NCBI GenBank assembly: GCA_049999765.1 | Contig: JBNGIQ010007055.1 | Span: 1-27,794, forward strand | Origin: Phaeoceros laevis | Lineage: Eukaryota > Anthocerotophyta > Anthocerotopsida > Notothyladales | Reading direction: 5' to 3' | DNA length: 27,794 nt | Shown: positions 1 through 9,366 of the stretch, in pieces | Layout of the letters: the number at the start of each line of letters is the position of its first letter | Numbering within the stretch: position 1 is the stretch's first letter | Made by a program: the position numbers and the translations under genes | Notes under the pieces: model-generated | The model's input: only the letters and a program-made list of their open reading frames with translations | What the model was told of the DNA's origin: nothing | Database searches by the model: none

Positions 1-928
1 CCTTGTTCTTCAGTTAATATAACTAACAACAACATAATAATAATAACATACAAAATTAAAAGAACCTTACCAAAATAATCTTGTTGCTTGCTAATAACAT
101 ATACTAAAAGAGAACGGTTGCTTCGAGATGTCTATATCATTTATTATTAGTTAGGGTTAGGGTTTATTATTAGGTAGGGTTAGGGCGGACGGACGGATGG
201 ACGGAGGGACAACAACTACCCCTATTTCTTTAATATATAAGATTTTGAATTTAGTAAAAAAGCACATGCTTCAAATGGCCCATTTTATGTAGACGGTGTC
301 AATATTGTACTCTATGGAAATGGTTGCACCCTTTCCAGAGCATCCCAAGCGACGATATCGCAAGACAATGTTCACCGGTACCGCGACCCACTCGAAGAGA
401 ACAGGGACATCGACCAGTACGAGAATTCGGGGTACTTGTGGCCCGAGACGCTTATGTGGCGAGGCATCCGCACCTCTCCAGGCGTCCTCTGGTTCGTCTT
501 GGTCTCCAGCCCTGCTGCCTCTGCGTGTGGTGGGGAGTGGCATGCGTCGTAGTAACTGCAATTTACTCCGCAAGTCCGAAACTGTAGAGTAAGTTGCTTC
601 GCACGTCCCGAACCGCCAAGTAAGTTCGTGGAGTAAGGTGCTTTACTTTCTTTTCCGCAGCATTTGGCATGCCATAGACAACCCTCCTCCCAATCATCTG
701 CGAGCCAGCAGACCCGCTGCCGCCATCCCTGGAGAAGGGATGCCACATGCCGCCACAGCACCCCAGCAGCATTGTCGCTCCTATGGATCCAGATGTTGCC
801 CCTGCCCGTGCCACAGTATGAAGTCCTCGAGGAGTTCTTAGCCAGTTGCACGGTCAGGCATTTTTTCAAGGCTACCCTGTTGAGTAACTTCAGCCAAGTG
901 CGAGTGCCACTGTAGCACACCCGCCGAC
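1..928. other. Left-end non-coding region
   Basis: No convincing gene is visible. The first 240 bases are AT-rich with short AAC/AAT runs, then telomere-like repeats and a CGGA-rich run. The longest open frame here (minus strand, about 372-959) shows no recognisable domain and looks like chance openness in a GC-moderate stretch. Confidence 0.5.
147..185 (+). repeat. Short interstitial telomere-like repeats
   Basis: TTAGGG and TTTA(GGG)-like units occur as TTAGTTAGGGTTAGGGTTTA, followed after a short gap by TAGGTAGGGTTAGGG. They are degenerate and total under 40 bases. A GGACGGACGGATGGACGGAG run follows at about 186-206. This could be a telomere-repair scar or a promoter telo-box cluster; neither can be decided here. 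Confidence 0.5.
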
Positions 929-931
929 TGA

Positions 932-1812
932 TGGCCCATTCACATAGCCTTTTGGGCACCGACCACGGTCACCGCGCGGCTCCGCACGGCCCCGGCCATC
1001 ACGGGGTAAACTAAAAAAAAGGGTTGCCGCGCGGTCGCCGTCGCGGCTAGCCCGACCGGGCCCTCTTCTGGCTGAAAGTAACCGGACCACGCCATCGCGG
1101 GTGGCGCCTCGCGATCCCGGGCACTTAAGCGAAATAATAGGCGCTATAAGTATCATTTCGGTAAGTAATCGACCCAGAACACTCCTGCCACCATCGCACG
1201 CTCATTTGATAGTGGCACGGTCATTTTTTCAGGGGAGCGCTAAGGTTTTCCAAACACGTTCCACTTATGGCATCTATCCCTCTTGCTGCGATGGCTGATT
1301 TGGCATCTATCCTCTTGCTGCGATGGCTGATTTTGCGATCATGAGCAGTGTCAATGATTTTGGGAATCATGAGCAGTGCCAATGATGAAGAATAATTACT
1401 GTTCTTAACAATATATGGAATGGAAGACATGAAATCATTGTGAGGGAGGGATCCATGTTCTACACAAAGCAAAGCGCTTGGAGGCTAGGGCCAAACCCCA
1501 ACGACACTACAACGAAAATGTTCCAAGCTTCGAATGCATGAAGGCTTGGAGGGTACGACCAAACACCAACGCCACTCGCAAAAAAATGTTTGAAGTTGCC
1601 ACGAAGTGTAGGACACGGTCCGGGATGCATTAAGGAATAAGTATACCGGGCAGCCCGGGTCGATGCCCGCCATACGACCAGCCCCCTTCCTGCGCGGTGA
1701 CGGTGGTGACCGGGGGTTTGTCGTTTTGTGCAAAAGAGGACCGGAAAAAAACGGGGGCCCGTTCTTTTCGGCCTGCCGCGCGGTGAGCGCCCAAGGCTCT
1801 GTGAATGGGCCA
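932..1812. mobile_element. Non-autonomous inverted-repeat element, about 0.88 kb
   Basis: The left end begins TGGCCCATTCACATAGCCTT and the right end, read on the minus strand, begins TGGCCCATTCACAGAGCCTT. Similarity continues inward to a shared TCACCGCGCGGC block (left about 969-980, right about 1774-1785 on the minus strand). The same trinucleotide TGA flanks both ends (929-931 and 1813-1815), consistent with a 3-bp target-site duplication. No transposase frame is visible inside. The interior holds a tandem copy of TGGCATCTATCC...TGCGATGGCTGATTT (about 1267-1334) and two related copies of a roughly 65-base unit near 1475 and 1541. The superfamily is not clear: 3-bp duplications occur in PIF/Harbinger and CACTA elements, but the ends do not start CACTA. 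The right end lies about 90 bases downstream of the stop codon of the first PPR gene. Confidence 0.55.
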
Positions 1813-1902
1813 TGACCTTCCAGTTGTGCATGACGTCAGACTTCGCGTGACCAACAGCAAGAAGGTGGTGGAACTCTTTCAGCTGGCAATTTTTCTTATT
1901 AC

Positions 1903-4900
1903 TCAATGTCGACCCTTACAGCTACAGGACCCTGCCTCGAATCGATGCACACGGTGTGCGTCCCGTACAACGATGTCCCTCTTTTCAACCCTTGACATAA
2001 TCTCGGTGGAAGAGTGACAGTCCCCGCACATCCGCAGGTTTTTGGTTACCACCAGAGGTATGCCATCGGGAGTGTTCAAGAGACCAAACGCCAAAGCTAA
2101 TTTCTCAGCATGCCCACACAGTTGATCTTCCTTCTCCTTCTCGGACACTGGCTTCAACACCAGCTTGGTGTGTGGTACGTGGTTCCCTTCCTCCTTCAGA
2201 CGCTCACTTGTGCTCCGAACCTTGCATGAAAGGTCACCCTTTTCTTCCCCCACAACAAATGTATGCACCTGCTTGTTCACCTCAATGCCTGCCATTGCAG
2301 GTTTCTTGTTAGCTCCTGCCAACTTCCTCAACCTTTCGATTCTATCTACATCCGCCCACCTATCTGCATCTGCGTACATATTGGCCATGAGCACATATGC
2401 AGAGGCAGCCTGAGGATCCAGCTCAACAAGACTTTCGAAACACCGTGTTCCCCGCTCTATATCCCCATGACTCTTGCAGGCGTAGAGCAATGACATCAAC
2501 CCAACAGCATCGTTTTCACACCCAGTTGATTTCAGCACCTCCTCTGCCTCACCTAAATGGCCTGCCCGCCCAAGAAGATCAACCATGCAATTATAATGCT
2601 CAGTTGTCGGGTTGAGGCCATGCTGTTTCACCATAGCATCAAAATACTGTCGACCCTTACTGACCAGCCCTGCATTACTGCATGCTACAAGAAGGCAAGT
2701 AAATGTGGTGTCATCAGGCTGAATACCAGCCAGAATCATATCTTCGAAACAGGCTGTAGCCTTGAGGCCTTCACTGTTTCTACCGTACCCATTTATCATG
2801 GCAGTCCATGTTACCGCATCCCTTGTGGCCAGACTGTCAAACACTTTGCCTGCATCCTCTAACTGGCCACATTTTGCATACATATTTACAAGACAATTGC
2901 CCAGTACTGTGTTACCTTCAAGCAGTTCTCTTTTCACAATCCATGAATGGAGCTGCCTGCCCTGCTCTACAGCACCAGCACTTGTACAAGCCTTGAGGAG
3001 GCACGCAAACGTAAAACTGTCTGCTAAAATCAGGCCTTCCTGCTCCATCCTTGCATACAATGCAAGCGCCTGGGGACCAAGCCCGTGCTCAGCATACCCA
3101 TTTATCATAGCATTCCATGTTACCGCATCCCTTGTGGACAGACTGTCAAACACATTGCGTGCATCTTCCAACTGGCCACATTTTGCATACATATCTACGA
3201 GGCAATTGCCCAGTACTACGTTACCTTCAAGCAGTTCTCTTTTTACAATCTCTAAATGCAGCTGCCTACCCTGCTGTAGAGCACCAGCACTTGCACAAGC
3301 CTTCAGGAGGCAACAATACGTAACACTGTCTGCTAAAATCAAACATTCCTGCTCCATCCTTGCATACAACGTGAGGGCCTGGGGACCGAGCCCCTGCTCA
3401 GCATACCCATCTATCATGGCAGTCCATGTTACCGCATCCCTTGAGGACAGACTGTCAAACACTTTGCGTGCCTCTTCCAACTGGCCACATTTTGCGTACA
3501 TGTTTATGAGGCAATTGCCCAGTACTATGTTACCTTCGAGCAGTCCTCGTTTTACAATCCCTGAATGCAGCTGCCTACCCTGCTGTAGGGCACCAGCACC
3601 TGCACAAGCCTTGAGGAGGCACGCAAACGTTAAACTGTCTGCTAAAATCAGGCCTTCCTGCTCCATACTTGCATACAATGTGAGTGCCTGAGGACCAAGC
3701 CCATGCTCAGCGTAACCATTTATCATGGCAGTCCATGTTACCACATTCCTTGTGGGGAGACTGTCAAACACTTTGCGTGCATCTTCCAATTCCCCACATT
3801 TTGCATACATATTTACAAGGCAATTGCCCAGTACTATGTCACCTTCGAGCAGTCCTCTTTTTACAATCCCTGAATGCAGCTGCCTACCCTGCTGTAGAGC
3901 CCCAGCATTTGTACAAGCCTTGAGGAGGCATGCAAATGTTAAACTGTCCGCTAAAATCAGGCCTTCCTGCTCCATCCTTGCATACAATGTGAGTGCCTGA
4001 GGACCGTGCCCATGCTCAGCATAACCATTTATCATGGCAGTCCATGTTACCACATCCTTTGTGGACAGACTGTCAAACACTTTGCGTGCCTCTTCCAACT
4101 GACCACACTTTGCATACATATTTACAAGACAATTGCCTAGTACTACGTTACCTTCCAGTAATCCTCTATCCACGACCTCAGAATGCAGTTGCCTGCCCTG
4201 CTGTAGAGCACCAGCACTGGTACAAGCCTTCAGGAGGCACGTATAGGTAACACCGTTTGATAAAACCAGGCCTTCATGTTCCATCCTTGAATACAATGTG
4301 AGCGCCTGGGGACCGAGTCCATGCTCAGCATACCCATTTATCATGGTATTCCATGTTACCGCATCCCTTGTGGACAGACTGTCAAATACTTTGCGTGCAT
4401 CTTCCAATTCCCCACATTTTGCATACATGTCCACCAGGGAGTTGTAAACAAAAGAGTCAGGCTGAATGCCACTCTCCAACAAATCAGCGTGCACCTGCCT
4501 ACCAGATTCCACATCCACCGCTCTTGCACAAGCTTGAAGGGCAGCGACAAAGGTGTGATTATCCGGCTCCGAACCTGACCTGCGCATTTCATGGTACAGT
4601 TGAATGGCCTGGCTAGGTTTCCCCCGTTGAGCATGTGCAGAGATAATGGAGGACCAAGTGAAGACATCCGGTTTGGCCACCCTTTTGAACACCTGCATCG
4701 CCTCGTGTAACCGGCCTTGACTTGCATAGATGCGCAAGAGATGATTTCCCAAAAATGCGTTGGATCCGTACCCAAGCTTGACAGTGAGATCATCAAGTCG
4801 TTGCCCCAACACCAGATTTTTTTCAACCCCGCATCTCCGGATGAGTCTGTACAGCAGAGAGGAGGAAACAGGAGATTGTGTCTCCGCCAAGACAGTCAAA

Positions 4901-5427
4901 GCGTCCACTGCTCGACTTAGCTGCCCATTCTCACAGAGTTGTACGATAACAGCCTCAGCCGTTCCGTGCCCTTGGCACTCTGGCGCCGTCGGAGCAGCAG
5001 AATTATGATGCAACAAGGAGTTGGATGTAGGCTGAGCAGACCGTCCAACCCGCTTGTCCAAGACAGCCAGCTGCGCATCCACCCATTCGGGCTTGTGGAA
5101 GTTGTTCAGCCATAGGGGCTCCTTGGACTCCTTGTGCCTGAAGTCGGGAGAGCGGGAGCTCTTCTTGATCGTCCTGCAGTCCCACCACACTGTGGGGTCC
5201 AAGAAATACTGCCTCCACAACAACTCTTGCCGCTCTCCTGCACTGCTAGTGTCCGGTATGCCTCGCTCGGCTACTAAGCAACTGCACGGCACGAATGTGC
5301 GGCTTTTGTATATCCATTGCTTCGGAGGCACATTCAACCTCCCCTCCAGCTCCACGGTGTGGGCCTGCCTCCCAACTGGTCGCGTCCAAAACCCCTGATG
5401 TTGCATCGTGTTGGTAGTGCGCAACAC
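1903..5427 (-). CDS. PLS-class PPR protein with OSB-like PDF motif and variant DYW domain
   Basis: Intronless 1174-residue protein, predicted to bind one organelle transcript and direct site-specific RNA editing. The start at 5427 gives a basic, acid-poor N-terminus (MLRTTNTMQHQGFWTRPVGR) fitting organelle import. Residues 67-120 form a PDF-type motif: LWRQYFLDPTVWWDCR, then PDFRHK, then LWLNNFHKPEWV. P, L and S motifs run from about residue 190 to 960 and include six nearly identical 103-residue modules. E1/E2-like motifs (DAVGLMSLLYACKSHGD..., AASAYVLMANMYADADRW) follow, then a DYW-type deaminase domain. That domain keeps HAE at 1106-1108, CGDC at 1134-1137, H1161 and CSC at 1168-1170. It is unusual in its PG box (KPAMAGIEVN instead of PGCSWIEV) and in ending KGRH rather than DYW. 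Family knowledge: HxE plus CxxC is the zinc-dependent cytidine deaminase centre. The target RNA is unknown. The gene is transcribed in the same direction as the upstream eEF2. Confidence 0.93.
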   Translation of the reverse strand: MLRTTNTMQHQGFWTRPVGRQAHTVELEGRLNVPPKQWIYKSRTFVPCSCLVAERGIPDTSSAGERQELLWRQYFLDPTVWWDCRTIKKSSRSPDFRHKESKEPLWLNNFHKPEWVDAQLAVLDKRVGRSAQPTSNSLLHHNSAAPTAPECQGHGTAEAVIVQLCENGQLSRAVDALTVLAETQSPVSSSLLYRLIRRCGVEKNLVLGQRLDDLTVKLGYGSNAFLGNHLLRIYASQGRLHEAMQVFKRVAKPDVFTWSSIISAHAQRGKPSQAIQLYHEMRRSGSEPDNHTFVAALQACARAVDVESGRQVHADLLESGIQPDSFVYNSLVDMYAKCGELEDARKVFDSLSTRDAVTWNTMINGYAEHGLGPQALTLYSRMEHEGLVLSNGVTYTCLLKACTSAGALQQGRQLHSEVVDRGLLEGNVVLGNCLVNMYAKCGQLEEARKVFDSLSTKDVVTWTAMINGYAEHGHGPQALTLYARMEQEGLILADSLTFACLLKACTNAGALQQGRQLHSGIVKRGLLEGDIVLGNCLVNMYAKCGELEDARKVFDSLPTRNVVTWTAMINGYAEHGLGPQALTLYASMEQEGLILADSLTFACLLKACAGAGALQQGRQLHSGIVKRGLLEGNIVLGNCLINMYAKCGQLEEARKVFDSLSSRDAVTWTAMIDGYAEQGLGPQALTLYARMEQECLILADSVTYCCLLKACASAGALQQGRQLHLEIVKRELLEGNVVLGNCLVDMYAKCGQLEDARNVFDSLSTRDAVTWNAMINGYAEHGLGPQALALYARMEQEGLILADSFTFACLLKACTSAGAVEQGRQLHSWIVKRELLEGNTVLGNCLVNMYAKCGQLEDAGKVFDSLATRDAVTWTAMINGYGRNSEGLKATACFEDMILAGIQPDDTTFTCLLVACSNAGLVSKGRQYFDAMVKQHGLNPTTEHYNCMVDLLGRAGHLGEAEEVLKSTGCENDAVGLMSLLYACKSHGDIERGTRCFESLVELDPQAASAYVLMANMYADADRWADVDRIERLRKLAGANKKPAMAGIEVNKQVHTFVVGEEKGDLSCKVRSTSERLKEEGNHVPHTKLVLKPVSEKEKEDQLCGHAEKLALAFGLLNTPDGIPLVVTKNLRMCGDCHSSTEIMSRVEKRDIVVRDAHRVHRFEAGSCSCKGRH
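2790..4430 (-). repeat. In-register 309-bp coding tandem repeat in the PPR gene
   Basis: The anchor GACTGTCAAA (antisense of FDSL) recurs with its G at 2832, 3141, 3450, 3759, 4068 and 4377, exactly 309 bases apart each time (one unit reads CAAA/CAAAT at the end). Each unit encodes one 103-residue S-P-L module such as NMYAKCGQLEEARKVFDSLS, VTWTAMINGYAEHGLGPQAL and LLKACTSAGALQQGRQLH. The absence of any indel over six units and the high nucleotide identity, synonymous sites included by eye, indicate recent amplification or gene conversion inside the coding region. Confidence 0.93.
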
Positions 5428-5532
5428 TATGTGAAGCTATTGCCGAGTTCAGCAGTAGCAGCAGCGGTCCGGAGGCATGATAGCAGACAGCAGTACCACT
5501 CGAATGCAGTGGTGTTTACCTTCATTTTGGGT

Positions 5533-5570
5533 TCCGTCCGTCAGCCCGCAACTTTCGGGCGACGGACGGA
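5533..5570. repeat. GC-rich hairpin upstream of PPR start
   Basis: The arms TCCGTCCGTCAGCCCG and TCGGGCGACGGACGGA pair almost perfectly around a CAACTT loop, with one unpaired base. It sits about 105 bases upstream of the PPR start codon, so it may lie in the 5' leader or be a tiny fold-back insertion. Confidence 0.6.
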
Positions 5571-5836
5571 GCTGTCGCAAAATCATCCGGAGCGCAGCAA
5601 ATTGGAAATTAACCATGAATCCCAGCTATGGTATTGGCCTAAAGCTGTGGTAAGACCCCAAGGATGCCACTAGGAGTGGTGCACCGCTGGTTAGGTGCCG
5701 TGGTCAGTCACGTAAAAGAACCTCTCTCTCTCCTGCCTATTGTTTACAGCACTTTCAACAGCATGTTCACATTGTTAACTTCACAAGATATGGAGAATCC
5801 AGCATTTTCATGACAACTGTAGCGCGAGGCTCGAGC

Positions 5837-5954
5837 CTATCCCACATTGTTTGGATCCGCTCTTGTGAACAAGGGGTAGACCTTGACGATCCAGTCGATG
5901 AGATTTTGCTTGAGGGTTGGCAAGAAACCACATGGTGTCACGAACAGTGCATTG
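5837..5954 (-). pseudogene. Possible orphan terminal exon of unknown gene
   Basis: After an acceptor-like ...TTTATGTCAAG the minus strand encodes LNALFVTPCGFLPTLKQNL, then IDWIVKVYPLFTRADPNNVG and a TAG stop. The residue composition looks protein-like (an amphipathic helix then a polar tail) and unlike random translation. I do not recognise the family. Further open stretches lie upstream on the same strand (about 6165-6322), but no intact start or exon chain could be built, so this may be a gene relic. Confidence 0.25.
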
Positions 5955-6570
5955 AGACTTGACATAAACAATTGAAAGAAATATAGCAACCGCATAAAAT
6001 GATAAAACCGGTTCAAACAAAGTTTTGCAGCTTATTTGCCTTGCGGGGACCCCCAAAAGTACTTGTGGCTGCAGGCCGTCAAATCAGAATAATCGTCACA
6101 GTCATGACATAACTGGCCAGATAGTCTACATGGATTCTGAGTGCGAGTAACGAGATATTTGGTCTCATGGGATGCAAAACACCATCCCTGGAGACAGATC
6201 GATAGCCTTCCAGACCACTTGTGCCGCATATAGAACAGACTGGTCAGCTTGTGCCTCTCCGGAAAGATGGAAAAATTGGAAGCAAGTAGCTGAATCAGCC
6301 TGCAGGAAAAGCGAAGGTTCATTACCCGTTAGCTCATGAGAAAGAACGAACAACGTCACGTTTAGTAGCAACGGACAAGCCAGACAGCGGCTGAGCCCCA
6401 TCCATAAAAAGGGAATTAATTGCTAACCTTGAAAATGCCACAAAGTCCAAACCACCAGACGATGCTCCTCAGGGTCCTGATGTTCCAGCCCGGGCGAGAA
6501 GCACCGAAAGTGCAATAACGAACAATTCCAAATAGTACGTGTTGCACCAGCAGATTGTGTAGCACCAGAT

Positions 6571-9366
6571 TCACAGCCTGTCTTCGTATGATGACAAGGG
6601 AGGGATCTGAGGCTTGAGTCCCTTCCTGATCCGGATGCTCTCCACCATCCGCCCCCCCTGGCTTGTGACATCAAAAGGATCGCTGTCCACGACGTCCCAG
6701 TGACTGAAAGCTGTCTGGGTGAATGCCAGCCCAGAGGTTGCCAGCCGAAGAGCATCAGAGAAACCGAAAGACTCCACCACAGGCAAGTGTGCCTTGATGG
6801 CATACACAGGGAGCCCAGGCTTCTGCACTGCTTCGCACACTCTCCCACGATTTTTGTTCAACATGGTGTAAATCTGGCCCAGTGCCTGCTCTGGAGCTTG
6901 GATGTCTGCCAGATACACAGGCTCGAGCAGCCGAGGCCTGGCAGCGAGCTGGGCTCCGTGCATGGCCCGCCTGGCTGCTGGGATGATCTGAGAGTCCCGC
7001 CTGTGGGCACCTTGAGGGTGCAGGAGCATGTCACAAATGTTGAATGCCACCCCCCTCAAGCTCTCCTCAGCCAGGACGCCCCGCCCTGTTGCTCCCTGGA
7101 AGGCCACCATCAGAGTGTCCTTCACCTCGCTCACATACTGCACCCCCTTGCACAGATCCACGAGTATGTTGGGCCCTGTTGTGTCAGGCCCGAAACACCA
7201 CACCCGCTTGGCTTCATCTCTGTCCCACCCAAACTCCTCCGCCAGAACTCTGGTCCGTTCCTTTGCATCAGTGGTGGAGTTCACCACACCAGCATCAATG
7301 GCTTCTGACAACCCTTCCTCCAAAGGCCTGGCCTTGATGTAGAGCCGGTTGAGATGGTTGCCGGACTTGCTCATTACAATGTGGTCCGACTCTGCCATCA
7401 CTGTTTCGCTGAAAGAAACCACAGGGTCAGACACCACAATCTCAGCCCCGTCTATGTACTCCTCCTGCAGGTCCTTGAGGCATATCTCCAAATGCAGCTG
7501 CCCAGCCCCTGCCACAACATGCTCCCCGGTTTCCTCCTTGGTGCACACAACCATGGGATCCGACTTGGCCAATCTCCTCAGCCCCTTGATCAGTTTAGGC
7601 AGGTCAGAGGCATCTTTACACCTGACCGCCACCCTCACCACGGGTGATACTGAAAACTTCATGGCTCGAATGGGGTGAGCGTCTACCTCCTTCTCATACG
7701 TCAAGGTGGCAGTCTTGATGATATACTGGTCCAGTCCAGCCATTGCCACCGTGTTGCCACAAGGCACATACTCCACAGACTCCTGGTGCTTGCCCATCCA
7801 TATCACAGTGCGCTGCACACCCTGAACAAACAAATCCTTCTTGTCACCGGGCACATAGTTGGGCCCCATGATCCTGACCTTCATTCCCGCAGAAACCCTA
7901 CCAGAGAAGACCCTGCCAAATGCAAAGAACCGTCCCGTGTCACTAGCAGGGATCATCTTGGACACATACAGCATGAGAGGTCCCTCGGGATCACAGTTCC
8001 TGATGGCAGTGGCGTAAGCATCATCCAGGGGGCCTTCATACAGGTTCTCCACCCGGTACTTTTGCGCAACCGCAGGAGAAGGTAAATGAAACACCACCAT
8101 CTCCAGCAAAGCCTTGCTGGCGGGCAACCAAGTCTGCATCACCTTCTTCATCAGGTCTTTACCCACCCGGTCCCGGTCCTCGGCCTTCATCTCCACATTC
8201 ACCTTGGCCAGCTCCACCCAAAAGCTCTCATCCTTCTTCCCCTCCATACACGAGCTGATGATGTGCTGCAGAGGCTCGTACACGAACTGCACAAAGCCTC
8301 GCTTACAGGTGCCCGACTCGGTCCTGTGCTTGGTCCACTTCCTGGTAGCCGGGTCGAAGTAATTCTCCCCCCACAGCCTGGCCACCATCTTCTTCTCGTC
8401 CGTGCCGAATTTGTGGCTGTACATCTTGCCGAAATCAGACAAGGTGAAGGCCCAGCCGTGCAATCCCGCGGAAAACGCGACGGTGCCCTCCTCAGGGCTC
8501 ACTTTCACGTCCCCGAGCAGGCGGTCCTCGTAGGTGGCCATCACCACATTGACGCTCTCGATGACCCGGCGGAAAGACTGGTACGCCGTCTCCCCGTCCC
8601 ACTGCAGCTCCAGGAAGCATCGGTCCAGCTTGTTCACGGCCAGCACCGGGCGGATGCGCTCGGCCAGAGCCTGCCGCAGCACCACCTCCGTCTGCGCGCA
8701 CACGCCCTCGATGCAGTCCACCACTACCAGAGCTCCGTCCGTGATCCTTAGCGCTGCGGTCACCTCGGAGGAGAAGTCGACGTGCCCCGGGGAGTCGATC
8801 AGGTTGATGAGGTAGCTGGTGCCGTCCCTCTGCCCCTTGTAGGATTTCAGGACCTCTTGGCTCATGTCGTAGTAGAGCGAAATTCCGGTGGACTTGATGG
8901 TGATGCCCCGCTCAGCCTCGTCTTGCCTGGTGTCTGTCAGGCGAGTGCTGCCGGCAGCATCCTGAGAGATAATGCCGGCTACAGCAATCAACCAGTCCGT
9001 GATTGTGGACTTGCCTGAAAAATTGGAAGCCAACAAAGATTGCCAAGGATCAGCCAGACCAGAATTTTGGCACATCGTGAATAAATTTGCAAGCGTGCAC
9101 ACAAGTTTGTAGCCTAGGCTTGCAAACCGAGGGGCTAATTACCGTGGTCAACATGCGCAATGACAGACATGTTTCTGATGTTGTGTTTCCTGTCCATGAC
9201 GGACAGCAGCTCATCCACGCTGAATTTCACCTGCGCAAGCCAAGAGCAGCAATGCCTGACAATGTTCAGCAGCCCCTGAGGTGATATCAACGGACTGTCT
9301 TCAGGAATTCATCCTGACCAGAAAATTGCAAAAGCAGCTAGAATTCGTGAGAGATGCTCCTACCAT
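6571..9366 (-). CDS. Divergent elongation factor 2 (eEF2) paralogue
   Basis: Cytosolic translational GTPase that translocates the ribosome after peptide transfer. Three exons: the ATG alone at 9364-9366 (donor GTAGGA), 9143-9230, and 6571-9014. Acceptors are CGCAG and TTCAG, donor 2 is GTAATT, and the second intron splits the Gly codon of HVDHGK. The product is 844 residues, against 843 for typical plant eEF2. GTPase motifs are intact: AHVDHGKST (26-34), [13 protein letters not shown] (104-108), NKLD (158-161) and SAGLHGW. The regulatory threonine context TRLTDTR (Thr57) is kept. Domains II, III and V and the C-terminus (SSYEDRL) match the family. Domain IV is strongly changed at all three tip loops: SPNKHNR became SGNHLNR (581-587), the WASKEG-type loop became GATGRG, and the diphthamide loop DAIHRGGGQ became QGAHRRDSQ. 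The modified histidine itself (His701, 7003-7005) remains. GAGELHLE is GAGQLHLE. The open frame through 2.4 kb argues against a pseudogene; it is best read as a specialised or decaying paralogue. Confidence 0.93.

Larger units (their letters stand above)
5428..6570. other. Spacer between PPR gene start and eEF2 stop
   Basis: This holds the 5' flank of the PPR gene and the 3' flank of eEF2 (both minus strand). It contains a 38-base hairpin at 5533-5570 and an open minus-strand segment at 5837-5954 that looks like an orphan terminal exon. No intact gene was found. Confidence 0.5.

Noticed and set aside
372-959. 195-residue minus-strand frame
   Set aside because: No recognisable motif, erratic composition, overlaps the left end of an inverted-repeat element; judged chance openness.
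2762-3691. 309-residue plus-strand open frame and similar shorter ones opposite the first PPR gene
   Set aside because: They are antisense shadows of the repeated PLS modules; their own repetition simply mirrors the 309-bp units.
2790-4430. Regular repeats considered as a CRISPR or satellite array
   Set aside because: The period is 309 bases, fully coding, without spacers; it is a PPR module array.
8086-8751. 221-residue plus-strand frame opposite eEF2
   Set aside because: It is His/Leu-rich, has no domain, and lies entirely antisense to the conserved eEF2 exon.
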